Source of the DNA: Acidovorax sp. A1169
GTDB lineage: Bacteria; Pseudomonadota; Gammaproteobacteria; Burkholderiales; Burkholderiaceae_C
Length of the DNA: 64,000 nucleotides
NCBI RefSeq assembly: GCF_030704685.1
Contig: NZ_JAUZDX010000003.1
Span: 62,001-126,000, forward strand
Direction: 5' to 3'
This document shows, one piece after another, positions 45,451-52,536 of this stretch. A program made the translations under genes and the position numbers. The first letter of the stretch is position 1; every line of letters begins with the position of its first letter. Under the pieces are notes generated by a model that saw nothing but the letters and a program-made list of their open reading frames with translations, was not told the origin of the DNA and did not search any database.

Positions 45451-47133
45451 CTATTCCACCGCGCAGACGAAACTGCCCGCATCCTCCACACTGCCCGTTC
45501 CCTTGTACTTGGCGAACTGGGGATAGGCGCACAGACGCCGCGTGCGGTTCGGGTAGTCGGTCTGCGTGGGCAGCGCCCGGGCCGCGATCGTGTCGGGAGC
45601 CACGCCCTTCTCCACCCAGTCCACCATGGTCTGTATCGAGTCGAAGCTGTCCGTGGCCGGGCCGCCCGAGCAGTGGTTCATGCCCGGCACCAGGAAGGTC
45701 CGCGCAAAGCCCTGGGTGCTGGCCATGCCGCCGTTGTTGGCCGCCAGCCGCTCGTAGTAGTCCACCGTGTCCTTGGACGAGAAGATGGGGTCGGACATGC
45801 CGTGGATCAGCAGCAGCTTGCCGCCGCGCTGGCGGAAGGCCGTGAGCTTGTCGTCCGCGTAGGTGTCATAGATCGCCGAGTAGGCGGACATGCGCGCCGG
45901 GTCGGTGTCGAAGTTGAAGGCCAGCGGGTTGAAGCTGAGGTCTGGCGGGGTGAAGAACTCGTTGATCAGCGCGTCCACCATCAGCGTGATGTAGCGCGCG
46001 TCCGGCGTGGCGGTGGTCGAGCTGCCCAGCGTCCAGGCGCGCCAGCCGGGGGCCGCGAGGCCCGGATCCCAGGGTTGGCCGGCGTACAGCGCCTGGCCGG
46101 CCGAGTTGCGCGGCCCGGTGAAGACCTTGGCGAGCGCATCCACCTGCCCCGCCGAGAGGCAATCGCCCCCCTTGGCGCCGCTGCACTGCAGCACGGCCGG
46201 GTTGAACTGGCAGGCCTTGGTGTTGTTCACCATGCCGTCGGCCACACCATCGGCTGCGTCGCAAGACGATTTGACCGCATTGGCTACCAGGTTCAGGTCT
46301 GCATTGCTGAAGGCCTGCGACAGGATGCGGTTGCCCGAAGCGTCCTGCGGGGCTATGGCGTTGAAGGCAATGGTGTTCCACATCGCTGCCACCGTGGCGC
46401 CGCTGGATACGCGCATGGCCGGCGCGCCGGCCGTGATGGCGTCGAAGTAGTCCGGAAAGCGCTGCGAGAACACCATGCCCTGGCGCCCGCCGCCCGAGCA
46501 GCCCGAAAAATACGAGCGGTCTGGCTTGCGGCCATAGTGCGAGGCGATCAGCGACTTGGCCGATACAGCCGTCTTGTCGTAGGAGTTGTAGGCATGGTCG
46601 ATGCGCGCCTGCGGGTCGGCGCCAAAGCTGGCCGTGGTGCCGATGTGCCCGCCATCGGTGGACACGACGGCAAAGCCCTGCCCCAGCGGCGAGGGCGTGC
46701 CGATCGAGATACTGGTGCTCAGCGAGGTATCGCGCAGAACGCCATCGTTGCCGCCGCCCCCCACGAACAGGAAACGGCCGTTCCAGTTGTCCGGCAGGCT
46801 CAGCTGGAAGCCGATGGCGTAGTTCTTGCCATCCACCCCGACGCGCGGATTGATGCTGCCCGTGACCACGCAATGGCCTGGCAGGAAGGCGCCCGTGGCG
46901 GCACCGCCGGGGCGTTTGCTGTCAGGCGGCACATAGCTCGTGGCCAGTGTGGTGCCCGCCAGCTTGGCACTGGCCGCCAGGCCGGTACAGGCGGCCGAGT
47001 AAGCGCCATTGGCCGGGGGCCACATCGGCCCGTCATTGCTGCCGCCGCAGGCGGCCAGCGCGAAGGGCAGCAGCGCGGCGACGGGCCACGCGGCGCGGCG
47101 GGCGTTCAGCGCCCGGGATGGAATGGAAGGCAT
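45451..47133 (-). CDS. tannase/feruloyl esterase-family lipoprotein
   Basis: This 560-residue protein has a lipoprotein-type signal (WPVAALLPFALAACGGSNDG; lipobox LAAC). The tannase/feruloyl esterase fold has catalytic Ser in YFSGCSGGGRQGMVFSQRFP and catalytic His in VPGMNHCSGGPATDSF. The Cys beside each form the CS-D-HC disulfide known in this family. It should hydrolyse esters of aromatic acids at the cell surface or in the periplasm. The start at 47131-47133 gives the signal peptide; 47 bases separate it from the Bug-protein stop. Downstream in the LuxR-linked cluster, it would release acids for the neighbouring binding protein. Confidence 0.88.
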   Translation of the reverse strand: MPSIPSRALNARRAAWPVAALLPFALAACGGSNDGPMWPPANGAYSAACTGLAASAKLAGTTLATSYVPPDSKRPGGAATGAFLPGHCVVTGSINPRVGVDGKNYAIGFQLSLPDNWNGRFLFVGGGGNDGVLRDTSLSTSISIGTPSPLGQGFAVVSTDGGHIGTTASFGADPQARIDHAYNSYDKTAVSAKSLIASHYGRKPDRSYFSGCSGGGRQGMVFSQRFPDYFDAITAGAPAMRVSSGATVAAMWNTIAFNAIAPQDASGNRILSQAFSNADLNLVANAVKSSCDAADGVADGMVNNTKACQFNPAVLQCSGAKGGDCLSAGQVDALAKVFTGPRNSAGQALYAGQPWDPGLAAPGWRAWTLGSSTTATPDARYITLMVDALINEFFTPPDLSFNPLAFNFDTDPARMSAYSAIYDTYADDKLTAFRQRGGKLLLIHGMSDPIFSSKDTVDYYERLAANNGGMASTQGFARTFLVPGMNHCSGGPATDSFDSIQTMVDWVEKGVAPDTIAARALPTQTDYPNRTRRLCAYPQFAKYKGTGSVEDAGSFVCAVE

Positions 47134-47180
47134 GGGGTTTGTCTCCTGTTGTGTGTGGGTTGCCTCTTGCCTGCGGATCC

Positions 47181-48182
47181 TCAATCCGCCTTGAAGCCGG
47201 TGGCGGCCACGGCCTTGCCCCAGGTGACCGTGTCGGCCGCGATGATCTTGGTGAACTCCGGCGACCCCGTGCCCGTCACGCGAAAGCCGGCCTCCTCCAT
47301 CTTGGCCTTGCCCTCGGGCGACTGCACAGCCTTGACGATGTCGGCGCTGAGCTTGGCCACGATCTCGGGCGGCGTCTTGGCCGGCGCCACGATGCCGAAC
47401 CAGGACGAGAACTCCAGGTTGGCGTAGCCCTGCTCCTTGATGGTGGGCACGTCGGGCAGCGCATTGGTGCGCGTGGCGCCCGTGCTGCCCAGGGCCACCA
47501 ACTTGCCGGCCTTCACATTGGGGGCGGCCAGGCCCACGCTGGCGAACACGCCCTGCACGTCACCGCTGAACAGGCCGCCCAGCGCATCCGCCGTGTTCTT
47601 GTAGTGCACCGGCTCGGGCTTCAACTGCACCGCGTCACCAAACATGAAGGCGCCGAAGTGCCCCGGCGTGCCCGCGCCGAAGGTGGCCAGGAACAGGCCC
47701 TTTTGCTGCTTGGTCCACTCCACGAAATCCCGGACGTTGCGCGCGGGCACCTTCTGCGGGTTGACCAGCAGCACGAAATCGGAGGTAACCACCTGGCTCA
47801 CCGCCACGAAATCCTTTTGCGGCGAGTACGGCAGCTTGCTGTAACTGCTGGGCGCGATGCTCAGCTGGCCGGTTTCGCCCAGCATCAGCGTGTAGCCATC
47901 GGGTGCTGCACGGGCCGCTTCGCTGGCGGCGATCAGGCCACCGGCGCCCGGCTTGTTGTCCACGATGACCCCCATGTTGCCCCAGCCCTCGGAGAGCTTT
48001 TGCGCCAGCAAGCGCGCCACGATGTCCGGCCCCGTACCGGCCGGAAAGCCGACGATGATGCGCACCGGCTTGTTCGGGTAGGCAGCGGGCTGCGCCTGAG
48101 CGCCGGCCCACGGTGCGGCCAGGCCTGCTGCTGCGGCCGCAGCCAGCAATACGCGCCGGACGGGTTTGAAAGAGGTGTTCAT
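47181..48182 (-). CDS. Bug/TctC-family periplasmic solute-binding protein
   Basis: This 333-residue protein has a signal peptide (VRRVLLAAAAAAGLAAPWAGAQA-Q). The Bug pattern is KPVRIIVGFPAGTGPDIVARLLAQKLSEGWGNMGVIVDNKPGAGGLIAASEAARAAPDGYTLML. It probably binds an aromatic or carboxylic acid. No TctAB is adjacent. It is 54 bases downstream of the DUF3237 gene and 47 bases upstream of the tannase gene, which suggests it binds a product or substrate of that esterase. Confidence 0.88.
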   Translation of the reverse strand: MNTSFKPVRRVLLAAAAAAGLAAPWAGAQAQPAAYPNKPVRIIVGFPAGTGPDIVARLLAQKLSEGWGNMGVIVDNKPGAGGLIAASEAARAAPDGYTLMLGETGQLSIAPSSYSKLPYSPQKDFVAVSQVVTSDFVLLVNPQKVPARNVRDFVEWTKQQKGLFLATFGAGTPGHFGAFMFGDAVQLKPEPVHYKNTADALGGLFSGDVQGVFASVGLAAPNVKAGKLVALGSTGATRTNALPDVPTIKEQGYANLEFSSWFGIVAPAKTPPEIVAKLSADIVKAVQSPEGKAKMEEAGFRVTGTGSPEFTKIIAADTVTWGKAVAATGFKAD

Positions 48183-48236
48183 GCTTGTCTCCAGGGGTTC
48201 TTGTGAGGGAAAGTCGGGGAAGAAAAAATGGGATGC

Positions 48237-48713
48237 TCAGGCCAGTTCGAAGAAGCGCATCGCCACCGCATCCGGATAGCGCGCGCCCGAGCCCACGAAC
48301 ATGCGCTCGGCGATCCAGGCCAGCGCGGGCGAAGCGGTCTCGAAACTCGGGCTGCAGCGGAAATAGATCTGCCCTGGGTCCACCGGCTCGCCACGCACCA
48401 GGCGCGCGATCAGTTCGGGCGGGCCCGAGCGCACCGCCCGGTTCTGCACGTAGATGAAATCGCCGCCATCGGTTTCGAGCACATAGCGCGCATCGAGCTC
48501 GGACAGGCGGTCATTGACGATGAGCTGAAAGTCCGCGCCACCCGGGAGCACGCGGGCCGTCCAGCCATCGCCCGAGGCCGTGCCACCGGTGATGGGGATC
48601 AACCGCCGCAGGCCATGGGCGGTCTGCCCCACCTCCTGCGGCACCCCGACCTGCACGCGCAGGTCGGCAAAGAATTTCAGGCGGGGTTCGGGCAGGGGGG
48701 GCAGGTCGGACAT
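48237..48713 (-). CDS. DUF3237 family protein
   Basis: This 158-residue protein has the DUF3237 blocks: LKFFADLRVQVGVPQEVGQTAHGLRRLIPITGGTASGDGWTARVLPGGADFQLI, YVLETDGGDFIYVQNRAVRSGP, and IYFRCSPSFETASPALAWIAERMFVGSGAR. The family forms small beta-barrels of unknown activity and is often found in catabolic clusters. The start at 48711-48713 (MSDLPPLPEP) is chosen. It is the first gene of the unit DUF3237, Bug, tannase, and is divergent from the LuxR-type regulator. Confidence 0.85.
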   Translation of the reverse strand: MSDLPPLPEPRLKFFADLRVQVGVPQEVGQTAHGLRRLIPITGGTASGDGWTARVLPGGADFQLIVNDRLSELDARYVLETDGGDFIYVQNRAVRSGPPELIARLVRGEPVDPGQIYFRCSPSFETASPALAWIAERMFVGSGARYPDAVAMRFFELA

Positions 48714-48773
48714 GGGCGGTGTTGGCGGCAAAATTGGTTATGAACCTAGCGTAAATCCGGTTGTGCCCACCGC

Positions 48774-48795
48774 CTGTCATCCCTGAGGATGACAG
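48774..48795. promoter_or_regulatory. perfect 9-bp-arm palindrome, candidate LuxR-type operator
   Basis: CTGTCATCC (48774-48782), four bases CTGA, then GGATGACAG (48787-48795). It lies in the 109-base gap between the divergent DUF3237 and LuxR-type genes, and overlaps the place of a -35 for the LuxR gene (possible -10 TATGAC at 48799). Length and symmetry fit a LuxR-type dimer site. Binding is inference. Confidence 0.65.
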
Positions 48796-48822
48796 CGCTA
48801 TGACACGGATCTCCCCCACCCT

Positions 48823-49683
48823 ATGAGGCAATGGCTTCCCCCTGTGCCGCCCGCATCGGGCAGGCAACCCGCCAGCGGCCAGGCCCTGGCCGGCATGGTG
48901 CAGCGCCTGGGCGAGCCCGGTTTTGCATCCGGCCTGCTCGACGACCTGGCGCCGGTTTTGCCTGCGGCCTCCTGGTCGGTGTACCGCACGGGCCAGCGCT
49001 GCAAGCCAACCCTGTTCATGTCGGCCAGCCGGGGCGTGCCCGACACCACGCAGGACTGCTGGTGGGCGTACCTGTCAGGCCCCTACCGCCGTGACCGCAC
49101 CTGGGGCCGCGCGTTCGAGGACGTGCCTTCGGAGCCGCTCACCCGCCTGTGCCATGTGACGGCCACCGAGGTCGAGGGCGAACACCGTGCGCGGGTCTAC
49201 GAGGCGCATGGCGTGGCAGAGCGCGTCTCGGTGGTGGACTATGAAAGCGACGGCTCGGTGTTTGCCGTCAATTTCTACCGCCACCAGCACCAGCAACCGT
49301 TCCGCGACGGGCAGATCAGCGGCTTCGAAAGCGTCGCTCCCGTGCTGCTGGCCCTGGCGCGCAAGCACATCGCGCTGGCGCGCCCGCAGGCCATGGTGCC
49401 GCTGGTGCAGGAGGAAGACACGGACCATGCCGTGCTACCTGCCCTGGTCGCCCTGCCCCAGGGCCTGCCGGCGCTGCGCGAGCGGTTGCTGCGCCTGCAG
49501 CACGACCTGACAGACCGCGAACTCGACGTCTGCGCGCGCGTATTGCAGGGCATGACGCACGAGGGCATCGCCGCCGACCTGGGGCTGGGCGTGCCCACCG
49601 TCAAGACCTACCGCAACCGCGCCTTCGCGCGCATGGGCATCCACTTTCGCAACGAGCTGTTTGCGAAAGTGCTGGGGCGGTAG
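48823..49683 (+). CDS. LuxR-family transcriptional regulator
   Basis: This 286-residue protein has a C-terminal LuxR helix-turn-helix, HDLTDRELDVCARVLQGMTHEGIAADLGLGVPTVKTYRNRAFARMGIHFRNELFAKVL (about residues 225-284). The N-terminal about 200 residues are a sensor region without a response-regulator Asp or an obvious PAS motif, so it is not a two-component regulator by sequence. Divergent placement from the DUF3237-Bug-tannase unit, with a perfect palindrome between, points to control of that cluster. The first ATG is used; the true start could be downstream. Confidence 0.85.
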   Translation: MRQWLPPVPPASGRQPASGQALAGMVQRLGEPGFASGLLDDLAPVLPAASWSVYRTGQRCKPTLFMSASRGVPDTTQDCWWAYLSGPYRRDRTWGRAFEDVPSEPLTRLCHVTATEVEGEHRARVYEAHGVAERVSVVDYESDGSVFAVNFYRHQHQQPFRDGQISGFESVAPVLLALARKHIALARPQAMVPLVQEEDTDHAVLPALVALPQGLPALRERLLRLQHDLTDRELDVCARVLQGMTHEGIAADLGLGVPTVKTYRNRAFARMGIHFRNELFAKVLGR

Positions 49684-49686
49684 CGT

Positions 49687-50130
49687 TCAGCCGCCGAAAT
49701 TCCAGGGCGGCGGCCGGCGCCGGATGGTCTGCGCCTTGACGATGGCGGTGCTGGTCTGGGCCTTGTCGGCGATGCGGTCCAACACGCCATCGAGCTGCTC
49801 GATGGAGCGCACATAGACCCGCGCCACAAAGCAATCGTCACCCGTCACCTTGTCGCATTCGCAAAACTCGGGCGTGTCGCGTATCAGTTGCTCCACCGCC
49901 GCCAGTTGCCCCGGCAGCGGCTTGATGCGCACGATGGCCTGCAACTGGTAACCCAGCGCGCGCGGCTCAATGTCGAGCGTGAAGGCGCGGATCACCCCGC
50001 GCTCCTCCAGCCGGCGCAGCCGCTCGGACACGCTCGGTGCCGAAAGGCCCACGCGCTCGGCCAGCAGCTTGAGCGAGGTGCGCGAGTCCGCGTGCAGCAC
50101 AGACAGAATGGATTGATCGACCAGGTCCAT
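49687..50130 (-). CDS. Lrp/AsnC-family transcriptional regulator
   Basis: This 147-residue protein has an N-terminal helix-turn-helix (ILSVLHADSRTSLKLLAERVGLSAPSVSERLRRLEERGVI) and a C-terminal RAM domain (LQAIVRIKPLPGQLAAVEQLIRDTPEFCECDKVTGDDCFVARVYVRSIEQLDGVLDRIADKAQTSTAIV). It probably senses an amino acid. It is divergent from an EamA-type exporter gene, a common pairing in which the regulator controls amino-acid export. The LuxR-type gene ends 3 bases away on the opposite strand. Confidence 0.9.
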   Translation of the reverse strand: MDLVDQSILSVLHADSRTSLKLLAERVGLSAPSVSERLRRLEERGVIRAFTLDIEPRALGYQLQAIVRIKPLPGQLAAVEQLIRDTPEFCECDKVTGDDCFVARVYVRSIEQLDGVLDRIADKAQTSTAIVKAQTIRRRPPPWNFGG

Positions 50131-50261
50131 GGAAAATTACCCCAATTTCGAGCTATGCCTTCGATTATGAGGACCATCTGAAAAAACGCCTTCTTTCAAC
50201 CATTCACTCGACACTGCCATTTTTCTACACTCGGTGCATCTGACTACAAGGTTGAACGGTG

Positions 50262-51167
50262 ATGGACAAGAAGACACAGGGCACGCTGGAGATGAGCGGC
50301 GCCATGGCGATTTCAGGCACGATCGGCTGGTTCGTCGTGCAATCGGGGCAGGCCGCGCTCGACGTGGTGTTCTGGCGCTGCGCCTTCGGCGCGGCCACGC
50401 TGGTGCTGGTCTGCGCGGCCATGGGGCTGCTGCGTGGCGTGCTGACTTGGCGCCAGGCGGCCTGGGCCGCGCTCGGGGGCGTGGCCATCGTCACCAACTG
50501 GCTGCTGCTGTTCGGCGCCTACTCGCACGCCTCCATCTCGATTGCCACGGCGGTCTACAACACCCAGCCCTTCATGCTGGTGGCCTTTGGGGCCCTGCTG
50601 TTTGGCGAACGCGTCACCCTGCCCAAGCTGGGCTGGCTGGCCCTGGCCTTTGGCGGCATGCTGCTCATCGTGCAGGCGCGACCGGGTGCCAGCGATGCGG
50701 GCAGCAACTATGCGCTAGGCATTGCCATGGCGCTGGGCGCGGCCTTCTTCTGGGCCGTGGCGTCGGTGATCGCCAAGCGGCTCACGGGCACACCGCCGCA
50801 CCTGATCGCGCTGATGCAGGTCTGCGTGGGCGTGCTCATGCTCGCGCCGTTTGCCAACTTCGGTGCCTTGCCGCAGGATGCGCGCACCTGGCTGCTGCTG
50901 GTCACCGTGGGCGTGGTGCATACCGGGCTGATGTATATCCTGCTGTATGGCGCGGTGCAGAAGCTGCCCACCTACCTGCAGGGCGCGCTGTCGTTCATCT
51001 ACCCGGTGGTGGCCATCGCCGTGGATTTCATCGCCTTCGGCCACCGGCTGCAGCCCGCGCAGTGGCTGGGGGCCGCCGCCATTTTGCTGGCCGCCGCTGC
51101 GATGAACCTGCAGGGTCACCGGCCGCGGGCGACGACCACGGAGCCCGCAACGCAGGGTGTGAAATAG
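50262..51167 (+). CDS. EamA/DMT-superfamily transporter
   Basis: This 301-residue protein has ten membrane helices and two EamA repeats: GAMAISGTIGWFVVQSGQAALDVVFWRCAFGAATLVLV, IATAVYNTQPFMLVAFGALLFGERVTLPKLGWLALAFGGMLLIV, and in the second half TYLQGALSFIYPVVAIAVDFIAFGHRL. It is a likely exporter of amino acids or related metabolites and is probably regulated by the divergent Lrp-type protein. An in-frame GTG stands 3 bases before the ATG used here. Confidence 0.88.
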   Translation: MDKKTQGTLEMSGAMAISGTIGWFVVQSGQAALDVVFWRCAFGAATLVLVCAAMGLLRGVLTWRQAAWAALGGVAIVTNWLLLFGAYSHASISIATAVYNTQPFMLVAFGALLFGERVTLPKLGWLALAFGGMLLIVQARPGASDAGSNYALGIAMALGAAFFWAVASVIAKRLTGTPPHLIALMQVCVGVLMLAPFANFGALPQDARTWLLLVTVGVVHTGLMYILLYGAVQKLPTYLQGALSFIYPVVAIAVDFIAFGHRLQPAQWLGAAAILLAAAAMNLQGHRPRATTTEPATQGVK

Positions 51168-51251
51168 GCAGGTGAGATAAGCACAAAATGTCAAAGCCCG
51201 GATGCGGCGATGGGCACCATCGACAGCTTCTATTCACCCCAAGGAGCACAC

Positions 51252-51608
51252 ATGGACCACGCACTGCAAACCACCTGGGAGACCTACGTCGCCTCATGGA
51301 AGGCCCCCACACCCGCTGAAAAGCAGGCCCTGTTCGCCGCCAGCCTGGACGAACACTGCACCTATACCGACCCGCTGGGCGTGGCCTCGGGCTGGGAGGC
51401 GCTGGCGCAGACCATGCAGGGCTTTCACCAGCAGTTGCCCGGTGCCTACCTCGTGACCGAGCGTTTCATGAGCCACCACCAGCACTGCATGGCCCAGTGG
51501 AAGATGATGGGCGCCGATGGCGCGGTGCTCGGCGAGGGCGTAAGCTTTGGCCAGTTCAACGATCAGGGCAAGCTGCTGGCGATGACCGGCTTCTACGACA
51601 CCCCCTGA
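51252..51608 (+). CDS. SnoaL/NTF2-like fold protein
   Basis: This 118-residue protein has the sequence pattern of SnoaL-like polyketide-cyclase/NTF2 domains: WETYVASWKAPTPAEKQALFAASLDEHCTYTDPLGVASGWEALAQTMQGFHQQLPGAYL with a C-terminal GEGVSFGQFNDQGKLLAMTGFYD. No catalytic assignment is possible. The ATG at 51252 is supported by CAAGGAG just upstream; an earlier in-frame Met lies 42 bases before. It is 14 bases before the AraC-GyrI gene and probably cotranscribed. Confidence 0.82.
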   Translation: MDHALQTTWETYVASWKAPTPAEKQALFAASLDEHCTYTDPLGVASGWEALAQTMQGFHQQLPGAYLVTERFMSHHQHCMAQWKMMGADGAVLGEGVSFGQFNDQGKLLAMTGFYDTP

Positions 51609-51622
51609 ATCCAGTGCCCCGT

Positions 51623-52495
51623 ATGTTCTACCTGCACCGCATCCAGCGCGGCATCGACTTCATCGAAGCGCACCTCGATACCGACATTGCCCTGTCGGAG
51701 GTGGCGCGGGCGGCGGGGTTGAGCCAGTGGCACTTCCAGCGCATCTTCAAGGCCCTGACCAACGAGACGCTGAAGACCTATATCCGCTCGCGGCGCTTCG
51801 CCAAGGCGCTGGACCAGTTGCTGAACACGCGCCTGGGCATTCTGGACATTGCCCTGGCGGCCGGTTACGACACGCAGGAGAGCTTCACCCGGGCCTTCAA
51901 GGCCTGCTTCGAGCTGACGCCCAACCAGTACCGCAAGTTCGGCAGGCGCAGCCTTTTCGTGAAGAAGATCCAGTTCGACGAAGACTACCTGCGCCAGCTG
52001 GACCGCAACCTGTCGCTCACCCCGGACATCCGCGAGCGTGCGCCCCTGCAACTGGTGGGGCTGGCCACCCACTTCTACGGTGCCGACTCCGACAAGGACA
52101 ACCTGGGCCAGAAGCTGCCCCCGCTGTGGGCGAGCTTCATGCCCCGGCTGGCAGAAGTCCCCCACCGGGTGCCCGGGGTCTGCTATGGCGTGGTGAGCCA
52201 GACCGCAAGCACCTCGGACCTGCTGCTGTACCACGCCGCCATCGAGGTCTTGCAAGCCGGCGCCTTGCCCGAGGGCATGGTGCACTTCGAAGTGCCCGCC
52301 GCCCGCTACGCCACCTTCGAGCACCGGGGCGCGCCCGAAAACGTGAACCACACGGTCAACTACATCTACGCCAACTGGCTGGCGGGGGCCGAACAGCGCC
52401 ACAGTGGCGGTGCGGACCTGGAGATCTACGGGCCGGGCTACCAGGGCGGATCGGAAACCTCCGTGATGCACTACGCCGTGCCTGTGCTTGGGTAG
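51623..52495 (+). CDS. AraC-family regulator with C-terminal GyrI-like effector domain
   Basis: This 290-residue protein has an N-terminal AraC double helix-turn-helix: IDFIEAHLDTDIALSEVARAAGLSQWHFQRIFKALTNETLKTYIRSRRFAKALDQLLNTRLGILDIALAAGYDTQESFTRAFKACFELTPNQYRK. A GyrI/SOUL-like effector-binding domain follows (about residues 130-290). The layout is that of Rob/SoxS-type multidrug regulators. The SnoaL-like gene is upstream, and a tandem 10-base repeat overlaps the stop codon. Confidence 0.88.
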   Translation: MFYLHRIQRGIDFIEAHLDTDIALSEVARAAGLSQWHFQRIFKALTNETLKTYIRSRRFAKALDQLLNTRLGILDIALAAGYDTQESFTRAFKACFELTPNQYRKFGRRSLFVKKIQFDEDYLRQLDRNLSLTPDIRERAPLQLVGLATHFYGADSDKDNLGQKLPPLWASFMPRLAEVPHRVPGVCYGVVSQTASTSDLLLYHAAIEVLQAGALPEGMVHFEVPAARYATFEHRGAPENVNHTVNYIYANWLAGAEQRHSGGADLEIYGPGYQGGSETSVMHYAVPVLG

Positions 52496-52520
52496 TGTCG
52501 GATAGTGTCGGGTAGTGCGG
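52491..52520 (+). repeat. three tandem 10-base repeats
   Basis: GGTAGTGTCG, GATAGTGTCG and GGTAGTGCGG lie head to tail across the AraC-GyrI stop codon (TAG at 52493) and just before the SNF2 gene. The period is one helical turn, so a protein could bind all three from one face. Function is not known. Confidence 0.55.
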
Positions 52521-52536
52521 GCACAATCACCGCCCA

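Noticed and set aside
48774..48795. CTGTCAT half-site read as a Pho box before the LuxR gene
   Set aside because: The second copy is inverted, not direct, and the whole is a perfect palindrome, so a dimer operator fits better.
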